Shown here piece after piece: positions 43,322 through 55,250 of a stretch of 64,000 bases of DNA. The stretch's first letter is position 1, and every line of letters starts with the position of its first letter. A model generated the notes under the pieces. It ran no database searches. It was not told the origin of the DNA and saw nothing but the letters and a program-made list of their open reading frames with translations. The stretch is from assembly GCF_964019385.1 (NCBI RefSeq), contig NC_088649.1, forward strand, positions 15,228,647-15,292,646. The letters run 5' to 3'. The translations under genes were made by a program, and so were the position numbers. The stretch comes from Sycon ciliatum. Taxonomy: Eukaryota; Porifera; Calcarea; Leucosolenida; Sycettidae.

Positions 43322-44799
43322 ATTATTTATTAGCCACCATACATACCTTTCGGGAAGTCGTGTTGGAAGCAGAATGCTCGGAGAGCAGAGCTGAGTGAGA
43401 TCTGCATACAGTAACACAGCGACAATGAATCACATGAACAGAAGGAAGCAGTCGTATCCGTACACATCTGAATATGCGCTTATGGGAGGAAAATCCGTGC
43501 GACAAAAGAGGACCGTGTTATGCAGGTGTATGTCTTACCTGGGTACGTACTAAGTGAGTTCCACCGTACGTATATAATTGTATTGCAATTGAATCACTTA
43601 ACTGACTGGAGCCAAAAATATCAATTGACACTTACTCCGGTTACCCGAATGTTTCGGTACCACTATCATTAGGTTTGCTACAATCGAACCAAGTCATAGT
43701 TGAGTCATTTTCAATGCGTTAGGTGTTACCTGACGTGCCCACTGCATCAGCCGCTATGTCATATTCCACCAGGCATGCACCAAACCAGGCGCAATGCGCA
43801 CACTGATGATGGTGGTTGTCACACAACGAGCAGTAGTAAAAGTGAAAGGACTTTTTGCATGTGATTTTGTTGTAATTTGTGCCAGTCGAATTGTCTCAGT
43901 GTAACTAGTTTATCGTTAGCTTACTAGTTTGTTTATACAAAAGAGAAAGACCAAGGAACTACAAGTTACGCTATACTGTCCACTAACACCGCCAGTTACT
44001 AAACAATCAGCTCATGCGATAGCATTGCACGACACTGAACAGCTCTAGCACATCTTGGATGCGCACTCCAACAGCCTTGTGGACGACGACCGTCACTGGA
44101 GAATCGGTCCGTCGCTCCACCAGCCCGGCGGCACAGTGGACAGTGCCTTGGGGGTGTCAGCCATGGATCAGGCTGATAAGGACGTGGTGGAGACGGAAAT
44201 GATGTTTGCAAGGAAGAGTGATGATATGCGTATGTGCTCTCCGCCAGTTGTTGAAGCAACAGTCCGGCAGTGGAAAGTCGGCAAGGTTAAAATAAGTGAC
44301 CAACTTGGTGAAAGTACACCAAATGTGGCCCATCTCTTGAATGGTGCGGACCACGGCAAGGACCTGAAGTTGAACTGTAGTGGTCAAACGAATGTGCTAA
44401 ACAGCGAATCGAACCTTCTCTGAATGTTCCTAACGAATACCGAACGAATGTCGCCCGTTCCATGATTAAGAAATCAGTAAGAAATTATAGCTACCAACCA
44501 GTATGTAACACTAAAACTTTTGTAAAAGGCACCCAAATCATAAGTGAAGTTGCACACTGCAAGTCTGCAACAGAGACTGTAGATGTCATGACTCATTTAT
44601 GAAGTGGACAGTGATGGTAATGTACCCCTCCGTTCGTCTGCTTGTCCACAGGTCTGTAGTCAGCGTCATGGAGCTGGCCTTTTCAAGGTTCTCCACCTAA
44701 CTACTGCACCAGCAACTTCAGGCCCGCGACGTGCTTCCGCTGAATTAGCTTTGTCACTTGAGTCGCAGGTAGCCAGGCTCGGGGTAGTTCATGAGCGAA
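43322..44799. other. No gene recognised; one hammerhead-like core
   Basis: A degenerate hammerhead-like motif occurs on the minus strand at 43646-43674 (CTAATGA..TAGTGGTACC..GAAACATTCGG). Other ORFs have no recognised domain. Confidence 0.35.
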
Positions 44800-45065
44800 A
44801 GGAACCCCCGCACCAGTGACTACGCTCACAGGCCGAAGATCTCTGCACACAAATTCCACCTATCGGTCGTCGCATCCAGAGCCTCAGAGGATCTAGCCGC
44901 TGGCACTTTCTTTGCCTTGAAGAAGGCAGTTATCCCTCCGTCCTTTTTCGGTATCGCCCCTGCGCCATCCAAGTCGACATGGTGAACGTCCTTCAGATGG
45001 TTACGTAAATTCGTTGTTCCGCCATGATCTGCCAAGTCTTTCGGCGGCTTGCACCGAGTACACGT
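44800..45065 (-). pseudogene. hAT transposase N-terminal fragment with BED zinc finger
   Basis: The minus-strand frame reads IATCTRCKPPKDLADHGGTT, then NLRNHLKDVHH: a zf-BED finger (C-x2-C ... H-x4-H) of the type opening hAT transposases, then GGITAFFKAKK. A stop follows soon after. The transposase core is not seen. Confidence 0.75.
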
Positions 45066-46659
45066 AGCAATATTGTCGTGAGAATATAGATAATATTGTC
45101 AGCCGTTATCTCTATTCCAAAATCCCATACGGCAGAGCGCCTACTCTTCTCGGCCATGACGAACGTTGGGTGGATTTGATGAAGAAAGACTCAACGACGG
45201 CTCTCAGCAATAGTTATTATTTCAGACAGACCGTCGAGTGTTGTCACGACTAAAATCGCCTGTGGCACTGCACTTCCAGTTTCACAGCCGGGCGCGGTGC
45301 ACGCATGCATGCAACGACGTTCAACCCAGATAAGACTAGAGTTCACTGCGCAGACTAGACCTACCATAGTCTCTGGTCATGAAGACAGCGCGGCACGGCT
45401 TCAAAAGTAGACGTGTGTAGACCCAGGTGCTCGAAGTCCGTACATGGTATCCTAAGTTCGTACGCCCATAATTTCATGTTCTGTTATTGTATTCGACTCA
45501 AATATTTTATGGAGGGGACAGTGTGGTATGTTCTCCTCGCGTACCAATTTTCAGGGATCTACGATTAGCAGAAGTCCCATACCACGGGAGTGGGTTTTCG
45601 AGTGTCCATACGAAATACAAATTGGGTTACATTTCATGCAAAAATCAACTTTGTCAAGACCGATTTCGAACGGACACAGCGTCAAACAGACCTTCACTCA
45701 ATCATCAAGAGCCAGCTTAGAGCTGACAATGGCCAGAGGAGAAGAATTTACAGAGAACCACCAATCCTTGCAGAAAGGTTGACACTCCTGGCATCTCCAC
45801 CACTGTTTTCCCGCGGTTTTCACAGCGCAGCTGCTTCTTCTCTGAGCCGACTAAAAACAGCTTGCATTTCGGCAACAAGCTACGCTTTTGCAAGAAATAC
45901 CGGTGGAGGCACATGCCAAACATATCCCTTCGGTGCTTTCGTCGTAACCGAGGGATTGCAAGTTAGCAATTAGCAGAAATATGTGTGTATTTCGAGTCAC
46001 CTCTGATCAGTACGGACTTAGAGTACCCTCTGCGACACCAAAATTTGATATGAAAAATCAGCGAACTCCAGAGAAACAGATCGGATCGAAAGATGGCCTG
46101 GTTCAATCGAGCCTGGCCTCAAAACAAACTTGGACAAGATACCTTCCATCCACGAGCAGGATTCTGGCAAGTGATCATTGCTAGTGTGAGTTTCAGCTCG
46201 GCAAACACACACTGTAAACGTGTACGGACTTCGAGCACCTGGGTCTACGTGCTTGCATGCATGAAAATCGCTGCTACAAGTGCAGAGTTCACAGTTTTGT
46301 GAGTTACGATATTCGTTTGGGCGGTCAAGTTGACATTCGAATGTCGACTCGAGAACGAACGTTCGAAGCTTCTCAGCATTCGTTTGACCACTAAGTCTGT
46401 TGAAGGTCGTCAATGGCAACACCGCATGGTCGACGTCAATGGGAACATCAAGCCATCAAGTTGGTGGAACTATGGAATGTCCGTCGCAGGCTGCAGCGAC
46501 AGGGTAACGTGCTCAGGGAAGAGTACAGCGACGATGATCAGCTGTGTCTTGCACGCAGTCGTGTTGATCGTGGCGTGCAGAACAACAGAGTCAGTTGCGG
46601 TATTCGTACATTTGTCTGTTTAGGATTGTGATCCCCAGGAAGTCCTTTGGTGAGGAGTG
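45066..46659. other. No gene recognised
   Basis: No domain-bearing ORF. Sequences near 44380-44460 and 46320-46400 share TCGAATG/CATTCG motifs and may be the ends of another decayed hAT-like repeat. A 70-bp stretch at 46660-46735 recurs at about 43825-43885. Confidence 0.35.
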
Positions 46660-46745
46660 ATGTCACGCAATGAGCAGTAGTCAAAGTGAAAGGACTTCTT
46701 GCATGTGATTTTGTTGTAATTTTGTAAGGTTTGGTGGCAGAACTT

Positions 46746-47918
46746 TCAGCTGGTAGTGGGTGATGGGCTGACGGTGTGACAACAATTACGGACTTGACGA
46801 ACGACATAATTATGGCGAGTCGATCTTTGGCCAGTTGCTGAGTTGGAGATCGTCACCGTAGACCCAGAGATCTGGTCCACGGTCCAGGGGTTGGGATCCC
46901 ACTGTGGTAAGAGCTTGTGTGCCTGCTCATTGCGGCGTAAGACGCGCTGACCAGGAGTGAGGATGGGGGCGTTTGACCGGCGGGTGGCATTGGCAGCGTC
47001 GCACTGCGATTGGCGGAATTGCTGGTCACGGTGGGCGGCTGAAGGCAAGTCTGGTGCGGCTGCCGTAATGCAGGGTATGCTGTCGCGGATGGGGCGACCA
47101 AACATGAGTGTTGCCGGTGCCTCGTGAGTGGCAGGGTGTGGCGTGGTGCGGTACGCTAGGAGCCATTGGTCTAATGCAACATTGATGTCTTCGCCAGCTA
47201 GTTTGGCAGTTCGCAGAACTTTGCCAATGGTACGGTTGAGGCACTCGACTGCTCCGTTTGCTTGTGGCCACAAAGGAGGGGTGTGGCAGTGCTGGATAGC
47301 GTGTTGCGCGAGGAAATCAGCAAAAGCCGAAGAACGGAACTGAGGACCGTTGTCCGAGACTAGCTCTTCGGGCAAGCCGAACATGGATAATGTAGAGCGC
47401 AGAGCTTTAACAACACCGGCCGTAGTGGGTGTCGTGCTGAACACGTTGATGACCGGGTAGCGAGTCAACTGGTCGATAGTGGCAAGCAGGTGCTGACCGT
47501 TTGGCATGGGTCCATACAAATCGACGAAGACTCGTTGCCACGGCTTGGTGGACGGTGGTGTGGGCACGAACTCCCGGACGTAGCGGTGTCGTTGAGAGAG
47601 TTGCTTGGCACGGAATACATTGCCGGCAGAGTGCTTCGGCTTCAGTAGCCATGTTGGGCCACCAAACCTTGCTGTTGAGCCGTTGCTTGGTGCGGACAAT
47701 ATCTTGGTGGCCCGCATGTGTAAGCTGCAGGGTAAGCCGTTGGAGGGCCGTGGGAATGACGAGACGGTCGTTGCGGAGTAGTAGACCGTCACTCTCAGAC
47801 AGTTCATGGCGGAGGGCAAAGTACGGGCGGACCGTGGTGTGGTTGGAATCCCAGCAGCCAGATTGCAGAGAGGAAAGGATGGCTTGCAGTGTGGTGTCTG
47901 CGGTGGTGGCGCCCGCAA
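46746..47918 (-). pseudogene. Ty3/gypsy integrase core (element 2)
   Basis: The minus-strand frame contains VFVDLYGPMP, LVSDNGPQF and NGAVECLNRT, the D, D and E of a retroviral-type integrase, then a C-terminal region ending near PSPTTS. It belongs to the minus-strand gypsy element that runs back to about 49.76 kb. A frameshift near 47.6 kb separates it from the zinc-finger part. Confidence 0.85.
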
Positions 47919-48940
47919 TCTCCTTCAGAGCCAACGCATTAGGCTTAGCTGCTGTAGCTAGGGCATGTATGTACGCAGTGTCTTCCTGTGCGCCGATGTT
48001 TGGCAAGTCGGGATGAGGCTGCGGATTGCGACTGACGACGTCGGCCGGGTTTTCTGGGCCAGGCTTGTACGGGAGCTGGAAGCTGAGATCCTGCAGGCGG
48101 AGGACCATGCGCTCAATTCATGGCGGAAGTCTCGATCCGACGGCCATGAGTTGCAGGAGCGGCTTGTGGTCGGTGACAACGGTGAACTGTGGATCACCTT
48201 GTCAAGTAGTGGTGAAAGCGAAGGCAGCCAAACTTGACACCCAATGCTTCCTGTTCAGTTTGAGAATATTGCTGCTCGACGCCGGAGAGTGCACGGCTGG
48301 CGAATGCTACAGGTGCATCGTGGCCGTTGTCTTGGCGTTGACACAGGATTGCGCCGAGGCCGGTGGGCGATGCGTCGACATACAGTGATGTGTATCGCTT
48401 GCGGTCAAAGTATTGCAGCATGCAGTCTTCGGCGATGGCCTTCTTCAGTGCATCAAATGATTGCTGCTCAACATCAGTTCAACGCCAAACAGTACCTTTC
48501 TTAGTGAGAGCAGGGAGTGGCGTGGTGAGATCGGCCATGTTACGAATGTAACGGCGGAGGAAGTTGGTGAGACCCAGGAAACTCTGTATGTCGCTGACGC
48601 AAGATGGCGTAGAGAATGTAGCCACAGACTGCTGGTGGCTGGGAGAGGCGCGGATTCCCTTGTCGGAGTAGACGCTAGCCATGAACTCGAGCCGAGGCTT
48701 GAGGATGTGACATTTGTGACATTTGGCTTGGTTGAGTGTAACGTTGTGATCTTGGAGCCGCTGGAGGCAGGCGGCGAGTCGTCGGTTGTGCTCTTCGACG
48801 CTCTTACCAAAGTTGAAGATGTTGTCGTGGACGTTCTTCACACCGTCGAGGCCAGCGAGCCATGGTGTCCAGTGTGCGCTGTCGGATCTCGGATGCGGAC
48901 GATACGCCCATGGGCAGACGTTTACAGTGCAAACCTGCGT
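47570..48940 (-). pseudogene. Ty3/gypsy RT, RNase H and integrase zinc finger (element 2), broken
   Basis: Successive minus-strand frames carry RLPMGVSSASEI, the palm region (GVKNVHDNIFNFGK, where the usual Asp-Asp is no longer present), the RNase H segment YVDASPTGLGAIL, and the HAGHQDIVRTK..CRQCIPC integrase finger. Several frameshifts and stops. The N-terminal RT half and protease are missing. Confidence 0.8.
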
Positions 48941-49721
48941 AGCGACGTGACTCAGGGTGGCCTGGCTCTCCACAGCGGTAGCAGAGCGATGTGCTGGATT
49001 CCCGCTGGCCTGGAGCGCGAGTGGCGACTGGGGCAGGTGGCTGGTGGTACGAGTTTGCAGCTGGATGTGGCGAAGACCGCATCGGTCGACGCGACGGAGT
49101 TGAAACAGTAGCAGGAGGCGGCTGTGTCCTTTTGTAGAACGGTGGCTGATGACGGAGGGCATTGATCGAGTCTTGTGTGCGCCGGAACGCCGTCGTCTGT
49201 TCCACTGACGCTTCAAATGCTCTGGCGGCCTTGAGCGCCTTGGCGAGATCAAGGGACTCAGTCTCCAGCAATTTTCTGCGGAGTGGATCGGACGTGCATC
49301 CTGCCACAATTTGATTACAGAGAGCCACGTTCTTCTGGGCATCGTCGGCAAAGCTGCAGGTCGTTGCCGATGCCAGCAAACGAGTATAAAACGTGTCTAA
49401 CGTTTCGCCAGGCTGCTGGGTGACCTGCCGGAAGTGGAAGCGGGTCATGCTGGGGCTCTGCTTCGACTGACAGTAGTCGGCGGCGGCGGTTATGAGGCCG
49501 TCGAGATCGTTGCCATTGTTGGCTAACGTAGGGACGAGCGGCTGGATGTCCTTGCCGGCCACATTCTGGAAAGTGTCTCTCTGGCGAGTGTCATCCGAGA
49601 TGCCGGCTGCTGCGACATAGAGTTGGAAACACCGTTCCCAGGCAGGAAAATGGGCAGCAGCGTCGTATAGACTGCTGTAGATCGGGAATGGCTCCGGAGG
49701 CGGTAGTGACAGTAGGGACAT
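48930..49721 (-). pseudogene. Ty3/gypsy gag (element 2), fused to RT by deletion
   Basis: It begins MSLLSLPPPEPFPIYSS and has a gag capsid-like region (WERCFQLYVAA, FYTRLL), Pro-rich linker and zinc knuckle CYRCGEPGHPES, whose third cysteine is changed. It then jumps directly into the RT motif RLPMGVSSASEI, so protease and the first half of RT are deleted. A TTGGCGCTGCGAGC primer-site-like sequence lies about 30 bases upstream of the start. No matching LTR pair was found. Confidence 0.75.
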
Positions 49722-49820
49722 GGCGAGGATTAGGCGTTTGCTCGCAGCGCCAATGTAATGTTGTTCTCTTGCTGCATTCCAAACAACAACTAACTCGGAG
49801 CTCCGGAAAGCTCCGCAATA

Positions 49821-50406
49821 GTGAGGTTTTGCATTCCGAATTTCGGCTCGGCGTTCTTTGGTCATTTGTCGAACATCAAAATGTCGAATTTTCGCATCGA
49901 CGTTTGTTTTGCAAGTCGAAAATGATGTGTTTTGATTTCGTGAGCCCCAGCATCAGCAACGTCCTGTCCCGTGCTCCTTTTCTTGCTGATTCCGACAAAC
50001 TTTGATCGCGCCCAAAGAGTCGAGGGCCAAACCTGCCTCCTGAGTCGCCTCAGAAAAACCAACTCCATGGCCAAGTCAAATTTTATGGGTATCGCCATAG
50101 TCTTTTCAGCCACACAGATGACGGTGAGGACACTCCAGGCAAAAGAGAGTAGACAGGCAGTGGAGAGGAGCAATCAGAGGCAGCTGACGATGCTGATGTC
50201 GTCAAAGACGCCTGCAAAGCCATGCCAAGATAAGAAACTTCTTTGAATAAATCACGCGCTAGCGCTCTTCCACAAGAAAATTCATCCGAAAAATATGTTC
50301 GGCAAAGGGAGCTTTTTCCGAACAAACATGCCGCATCTTCGTGTGCATTTTCGACCTCGCTCCCGCGTGCCGAATCTTTTGTCGAGTTTCGGAATGCAAA
50401 CCTCAC
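49821..50406. mobile_element. TA-flanked MITE (GTGAGGTTTTGCATTCCGAA ends)
   Basis: The inverted ends GTGAGGTTTTGCATTCCGAA and complement TTTCGGAATGCAAACCTCAC lie between TA dinucleotides. The length is 586 bp. It is inserted just upstream of the element 2 gag. Confidence 0.75.
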
Positions 50407-50548
50407 TAATATGATGCCAACAGAATGTAATGGTGTGCGACTGTGCGTGCATGCGTACAGAGTCGGTGCGTACCGGCTGTCAGCACAGGTGTGGAAAGCA
50501 GCATATGTAAATGGATAGGAGCACAAACGGTGCCGCGTGCATATATGT

Positions 50549-50610
50549 GTCGGTAGAGCATGAAACTCTTAATCTCAGGGTCGTGGGTTTGAGCCCCACG
50601 TTGGGCGCCA
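50549..50610 (+). other. 3' part of tRNA-Lys(CTT) including CCA
   Basis: 62 bases match, with two differences, the known eukaryotic tRNA-Lys-CTT from the D loop to the acceptor end (GGTAGAGCATG, anticodon loop CTCTTAA, GGGTTTGAGCCCC), followed by an encoded CCA. The 5' acceptor and D stem are missing. On the minus strand it starts TGGCGCC, two bases after a possible LTR end (50613-50728), so it may be an overlong primer-binding site rather than a tRNA pseudogene. Confidence 0.75.
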
Positions 50611-50612
50611 AA

Positions 50613-50728
50613 TGTCGTCTCGGTTGGAAAACGAGCTGTCTCTACTATACCCTCGCCACGCCACACATCAAACGGACTAGTCAAGTGGTTTTTCTCTAGA
50701 GCTAGAGAGAGAGCTATTCATTACTACA
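50613..50728 (-). repeat. Possible solo LTR-like sequence
   Basis: On the minus strand 116 bp begin TGTAGTAATG and end GAGACGACA, directly followed by TT and the TGGCGCC primer site. No second copy is present in the window. The size resembles the terminal repeats of the miniature LTR element at 4835-5166, but the sequence is different. Confidence 0.35.
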
Positions 50729-51509
50729 CTTCAGGAGACGACGGGAGAACTGACAACCGACATGGCGAAAGGAAACATGATATCGGAAAGTGGTGCCCTC
50801 ATCAGCACAAAAAGTGGCGTACTCGATATCATATCAGCACAAAAAGGTGCACGTGTCAGCAATACAACAATGCAGCGCAGCAGCATGTACGGGTCAGCAG
50901 CACAGAGACACAAATACAGCAGCAGGTACGACAAAGAGACAACACGTGCAGCCACATGTACAACATATGGGTGTGACAGTCCATATATGTACGTGTGAAC
51001 ACTACACACGATGAGAACATGCAAAGTATGGAGACCCAGACTGTGTGGTCAGCAGGACACAGCCCGTACAGGATGGAACAGACAACTAAACGTAATATAG
51101 CACCACGTACCGGCGGACTAGTCGACGCTGATGGGAGAAGTGGCACCCCTGAGGCAGCTACGGATGCTAGAACTCTACAGCCGGACCAACACCAATATAA
51201 AACAAAAAGGTACACCACACCAGGAAGCAAGTCAAATAAAGATGTGTGAACAACGGCCACACACCACAGAAAAGCATAGAGAACAAAAACTCAATTACCG
51301 ACACCATAGACACTGCAAAATCCAAACAGGAGGAAAATACTAACTCCCTGAGGACACTGAGCATGGGGCAAACGAGCAAGCAACCTCTTGCCGATGTTCC
51401 ACCGTGTAACAACAACCGCGCTGGCCACCGGACTGTATGCTAGGGGTATTACACCTGGACCTCAAGACCAACGGGCGAAGGACAGCAGGCCGGGAGGAGC
51501 ACTGTATAC

Positions 51510-52484
51510 AACTACAGAAATAACCCAAACCCATGCCAATTTGACCAACATACCTTCCCTGCGCATCCATTCCTAGTGTACGGGTCTGAAAGATGAAAGA
51601 TGGAGCGCTTGTATACACGGGCCCGGAAAGCCTGCTTCGGCCGCTCGGCAGCAGCTTCGTAGTGGTGGTCAAGGGTCGAAGACCGACGGATACGGATCAA
51701 CTCCCCAGTGAACACACCTTTACCCATACTACAGGGGTGGTTACTACCGACAAGCAGATACAGGAAACGATTGGTGAACTTGAAATGAGGCTTCACCGAC
51801 ATGTATCCCTTACTACGGAAAACTGTGGTGTCCAGGAAATCAATGCCATCATGTGCCAGTTCATGAGAAAACTTGAGGGCCGAACACTTATTAATCCTAT
51901 CTAAAGTGCGCTGAACTTGACCTTCGCAACCATGCAATGATAAAGCGTCTATAAACCTGAACCTCTAAACCCTCCCCCTCTAAGATCGGCAAAACGTACC
52001 GCTTCTCCAAATACAGCATAACAATGTCGGCATAGACCACTGCTGCAGGCGAACCCATGGCAGTCCCTTGGATCTGCCGAAACACATCGTTACCATACAC
52101 GAACTCATTTTTCTTCCGAATGACTGACATCAAGGAAGTCACTGCTGTTAATAACCATGTACGAAGGGCGAGGGGCATCCACCTTGTACACCTGTGTGTG
52201 ATATACCACAACAACCGAGCTCGTTGGGGATGTTGGTGTAGTAAAGGCTGGTCACATCTATACTCAAATATAAATGATCGTCCCGCACAGGCAAACCTTC
52301 TACCAAGTTGATGAAATCCGCAGTTGAGGTCAGAACAGTACTTTCCTCATATACATACGGGTTCAGTAGAAAGTCAGTGAACTCAGCGGGATAGTAGCCA
52401 GGACTATTAAGATTAACAATAGGCCTAACCTTCAGGACCCAGGGCTTATGTGTTTTGAGAAGTCTCCTGAAAACGGACATGCGC
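51510..52484 (-). pseudogene. Penelope-like reverse transcriptase fragment
   Basis: Minus-strand frame pieces read KTHKPWVLKVRPIVN, LSIDVTSLYYTNIP, RQIQGTAMGSP, VYRRFI and GIDFLDTTVF, in the order of Penelope-like element RT motifs. The usual Asp-Asp after RRFI is missing at a frame break near 51940, and further frameshifts occur, so it is inactive. No GIY-YIG nuclease domain was identified. Confidence 0.8.
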
Positions 52485-53277
52485 CCCCGGTGCGACTAAG
52501 AACAGTGACATATATTAGTGGGCATACGATGCTCAATGCGATGCCTAGTCATGGTGAGTAAACAATTGACTCGGGTCGCTCACACGAAGTCTCAACACAG
52601 CCTTGAGCCTGTTGGTTGCCATCGGCAGTCTAGCCGCATGCTCATCTAGCCCCTCAGGCAAAAAAAACAGTCATTTATAATGTTTGCCATTGTGATGCTG
52701 GGCACGACCTATATCATCATAGTGAGATCAGTCCAGGACTACTATCACAATAGACTGCCTTTGAATATGCCTGAGTCCGACCGCGTTCTAGCTCCCTAAC
52801 TATGTGCTGCATGTGTACACTCCGCCTATGGTTAGTCTACTCCAGAACAACGCCTGGAGAGGTTCATTGGGGGCATGATGTCCCCTTGCCCCCTGCACCT
52901 GAAGTACCGGTATTGCCCCCACCCCCCTCCCCAAACAAATTACAGGACACAGATGGAGCACTGGGGAGCACGTAGCAGTAGGCAAAGTTGACGATGCCAG
53001 TGCAGACACGGCCTGACCTCGGTAACCACACTGGCACCGTATAGTCTCCAAGGGACATAGCTACCAGAGAACACACAGAATGGGAGTATATAGTGCTATC
53101 TCAGTGGATAGACAACCCCCTATACACAAAATATCTACTGATAGAGTTCTGTGTAGACCCTATGTGCACATATATGTGGATGAGTACTGGTAAACGGACA
53201 GCTAACCCTAGTCTAAGTAAAATAAAGGTAGAATGTAGACCCTGGGCAAAAAAATAAGCAAATAAAAATATTGACTA
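52485..53277. other. No gene recognised
   Basis: No domain or repeat boundary identified; probably the remainder of the Penelope-like element or unrelated intergenic sequence. Confidence 0.35.
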
Positions 53278-53633
53278 CCGTACTGGCAATATATATGGTC
53301 GCAGTGAGGCCATGAAGCGTTACATTGGCACATGTTTACCGCACACAGGGCGTTACATGCAAAGTCGCACAGGAGCCGTTACACAGGTTCCTATATTGCC
53401 GCAGTCCTTTTTTTGCTATTGCAGGACTTCCTGCTGCGTCCAGTTTTGAACTTTTCACCACGCGGTACACGTGCTTTCACAGTTTTCAGCCTTTTTTGCA
53501 ATGAAAAGATCGCCGCACCCCGCCGGACGCGCGTTACGAACGCAACGAAAATTTGTCGCACTAGCCTGGTCGCGCGTTACGCCGCACCCCCCTGGGTTAC
53601 GCGTTACGCGGCAACATAATATTGCCAGTACGG
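53278..53633. mobile_element. TA-flanked MITE (CCGTACTGGCAATAT ends)
   Basis: The perfect inverted ends CCGTACTGGCAATAT/ATATTGCCAGTACGG are flanked by TA (53276-53277, 53634-53635). 356 bp, with GCGTTACGC-type motifs inside. Tc1/mariner-like target. Confidence 0.85.
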
Positions 53634-53769
53634 TAATTTGAGGGAAAGACACAAACGGGAAAAGTCTGAAGAAAAAATTGACTGTCACCAAAAAAATAAT
53701 AATAGCTACACACACAAGGGAACTCGGATGGAGAGCCAAGGATTAAAATTGAAAAAGAGGACCATCAGT

Positions 53770-53945
53770 TTACGAGTTATCCGTTTTGTCCAACACTAAC
53801 GGATATAAACGTGATGCAGCTAAGCATCAGGTCGTTGAATGTCAGGATCTCATCAGTCAGTTTTTGTGCTAATTGTTGCACATTTTTGACTCAGCAGCAT
53901 TCTGCATATAACTGTTAGTGTTGGACAAAACGGATAACTTGTAAA
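53770..53945. repeat. Short inverted-repeat element
   Basis: The arms TTACGAGTTATCCGTTTTGT and the complement ending ACGGATAACTTGTAA, plus TTGGACAAAACGG/CCGTTTTGTCCAA, make a 176-bp palindromic element with a unique centre. Confidence 0.75.
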
Positions 53946-54422
53946 CATGAGGGAACACTCATCCTTACCCAAGTCCCAACGTCAGCACTCGGCGCTGCTC
54001 CGAACCAAGAGGGACACTGGAGAGATCGTCCATCAGCTCCTCTCTTGTCCTGCGATCAAATCGCCTAATGCTAAAACAAAAGAAGATAGGAAAGGCAAGT
54101 AGAATAAATAAATCAATAAAATAATAAACAACAAAACAAGTTTGAACAGCTGCAAACGTAATGGACGATCCGAACAAGACCAATGATATACCTAGCAATA
54201 AGTGTGCAGAGTGTGCAGCCCAAGGAGAATCATCCCACGGCAAAGTTTATTGTTTAGGGCATAGACTCACAGTAACAGGCTCACCTTTGCTGCATCTCAC
54301 ACCGCTTCACACGGTCATCTACTGTATCACCATGGTAATTTCTGTTGCACATTGCTGCTTGTTCAACAAAAGGCAGAAAACAAACCGAATTTCCAGGAAT
54401 TACCATGGTGATACGGTACTTT

Positions 54423-55104
54423 TGTAGTATTGGCGCACCGTAGCGTAGGAGCACGTGACACTTTGCATGCATGACCTGTCATCTATAGAAACCTGTACGC
54501 CGGCCTGATAGACACGCTTTTTGCACACCACAGTCAATAGCCTGAATGCTTCACAGATTTTATTCTTCCTCCTGCCGCCACTCTGTCTGGTCCACACACA
54601 TAATAATAGATATCACTTTTCCTACACTGTCTCCCTTGCTTTAGCAATTAGTTATGGATTCCGTTACACCGCTGGCGTCTCTTTCTCTTTCTTCATTCGC
54701 TACCTAAACATAACGTTTCCATTGTTTCTCTTCGATATTCTTTCCGCTAGTTCTCGCTGTCTTTTCCCGTAGTCTCGATCTTTCTGCCGCAAAGCCCGCT
54801 GTTCTCCGGCTAGCTATTCCGTACTCTACGCTGTCCATCTCGATCTAGCGATCCTTCTCCCTGCTCCGCTGCGCTGTTTTATCGATCTCCCCGATAGCTA
54901 ACTTCCTCTATAAATTGCTAGTGTTCACAATCATTCTTTGCCTTTCCGTGATTCAGACCAAGAGAAGTACGTTCCCGAGAGTTAGGCTCTCTCGACCCCG
55001 AGTTCAACTGTGAAAGTCTGCGACTGTGTCGTAGCATTGATTGTGATCGTAGTTTAGAGAGAGAGACTTTGAGTGCATGAACTGTTGATATCGCCGATAT
55101 CACA
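54423..55104 (+). repeat. 5' LTR of gypsy element 1
   Basis: 682 bp, TG..CA termini. A TATAAAT box at 54909-54915, about 190 bases before the LTR end, is a plausible promoter. The ends contain GATATCGCCGATATC, a short palindrome. Confidence 0.9.
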
Positions 55105-55105
55105 C

Positions 55106-55120
55106 TGGTGGCAGCGGTGG
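55106..55120 (+). promoter_or_regulatory. Primer-binding site
   Basis: TGGTGGCAGCGGTGG starts one base after the 5' LTR. TGG complements the CCA end of a tRNA; the primer species was not identified. Confidence 0.7.
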
Positions 55121-55250
55121 TTCGTCCTCTACGTGCTTTCTTCTTTAGTCCTCTTGCTGTCTCGGTCGCTACTTGCTTGCTTCTCTGTCCACTTAGCGGT
55201 CCTCGTTCCTCTTGTCCTGAATCTCGTTCACCACCTGCGCTCTGGTCACC

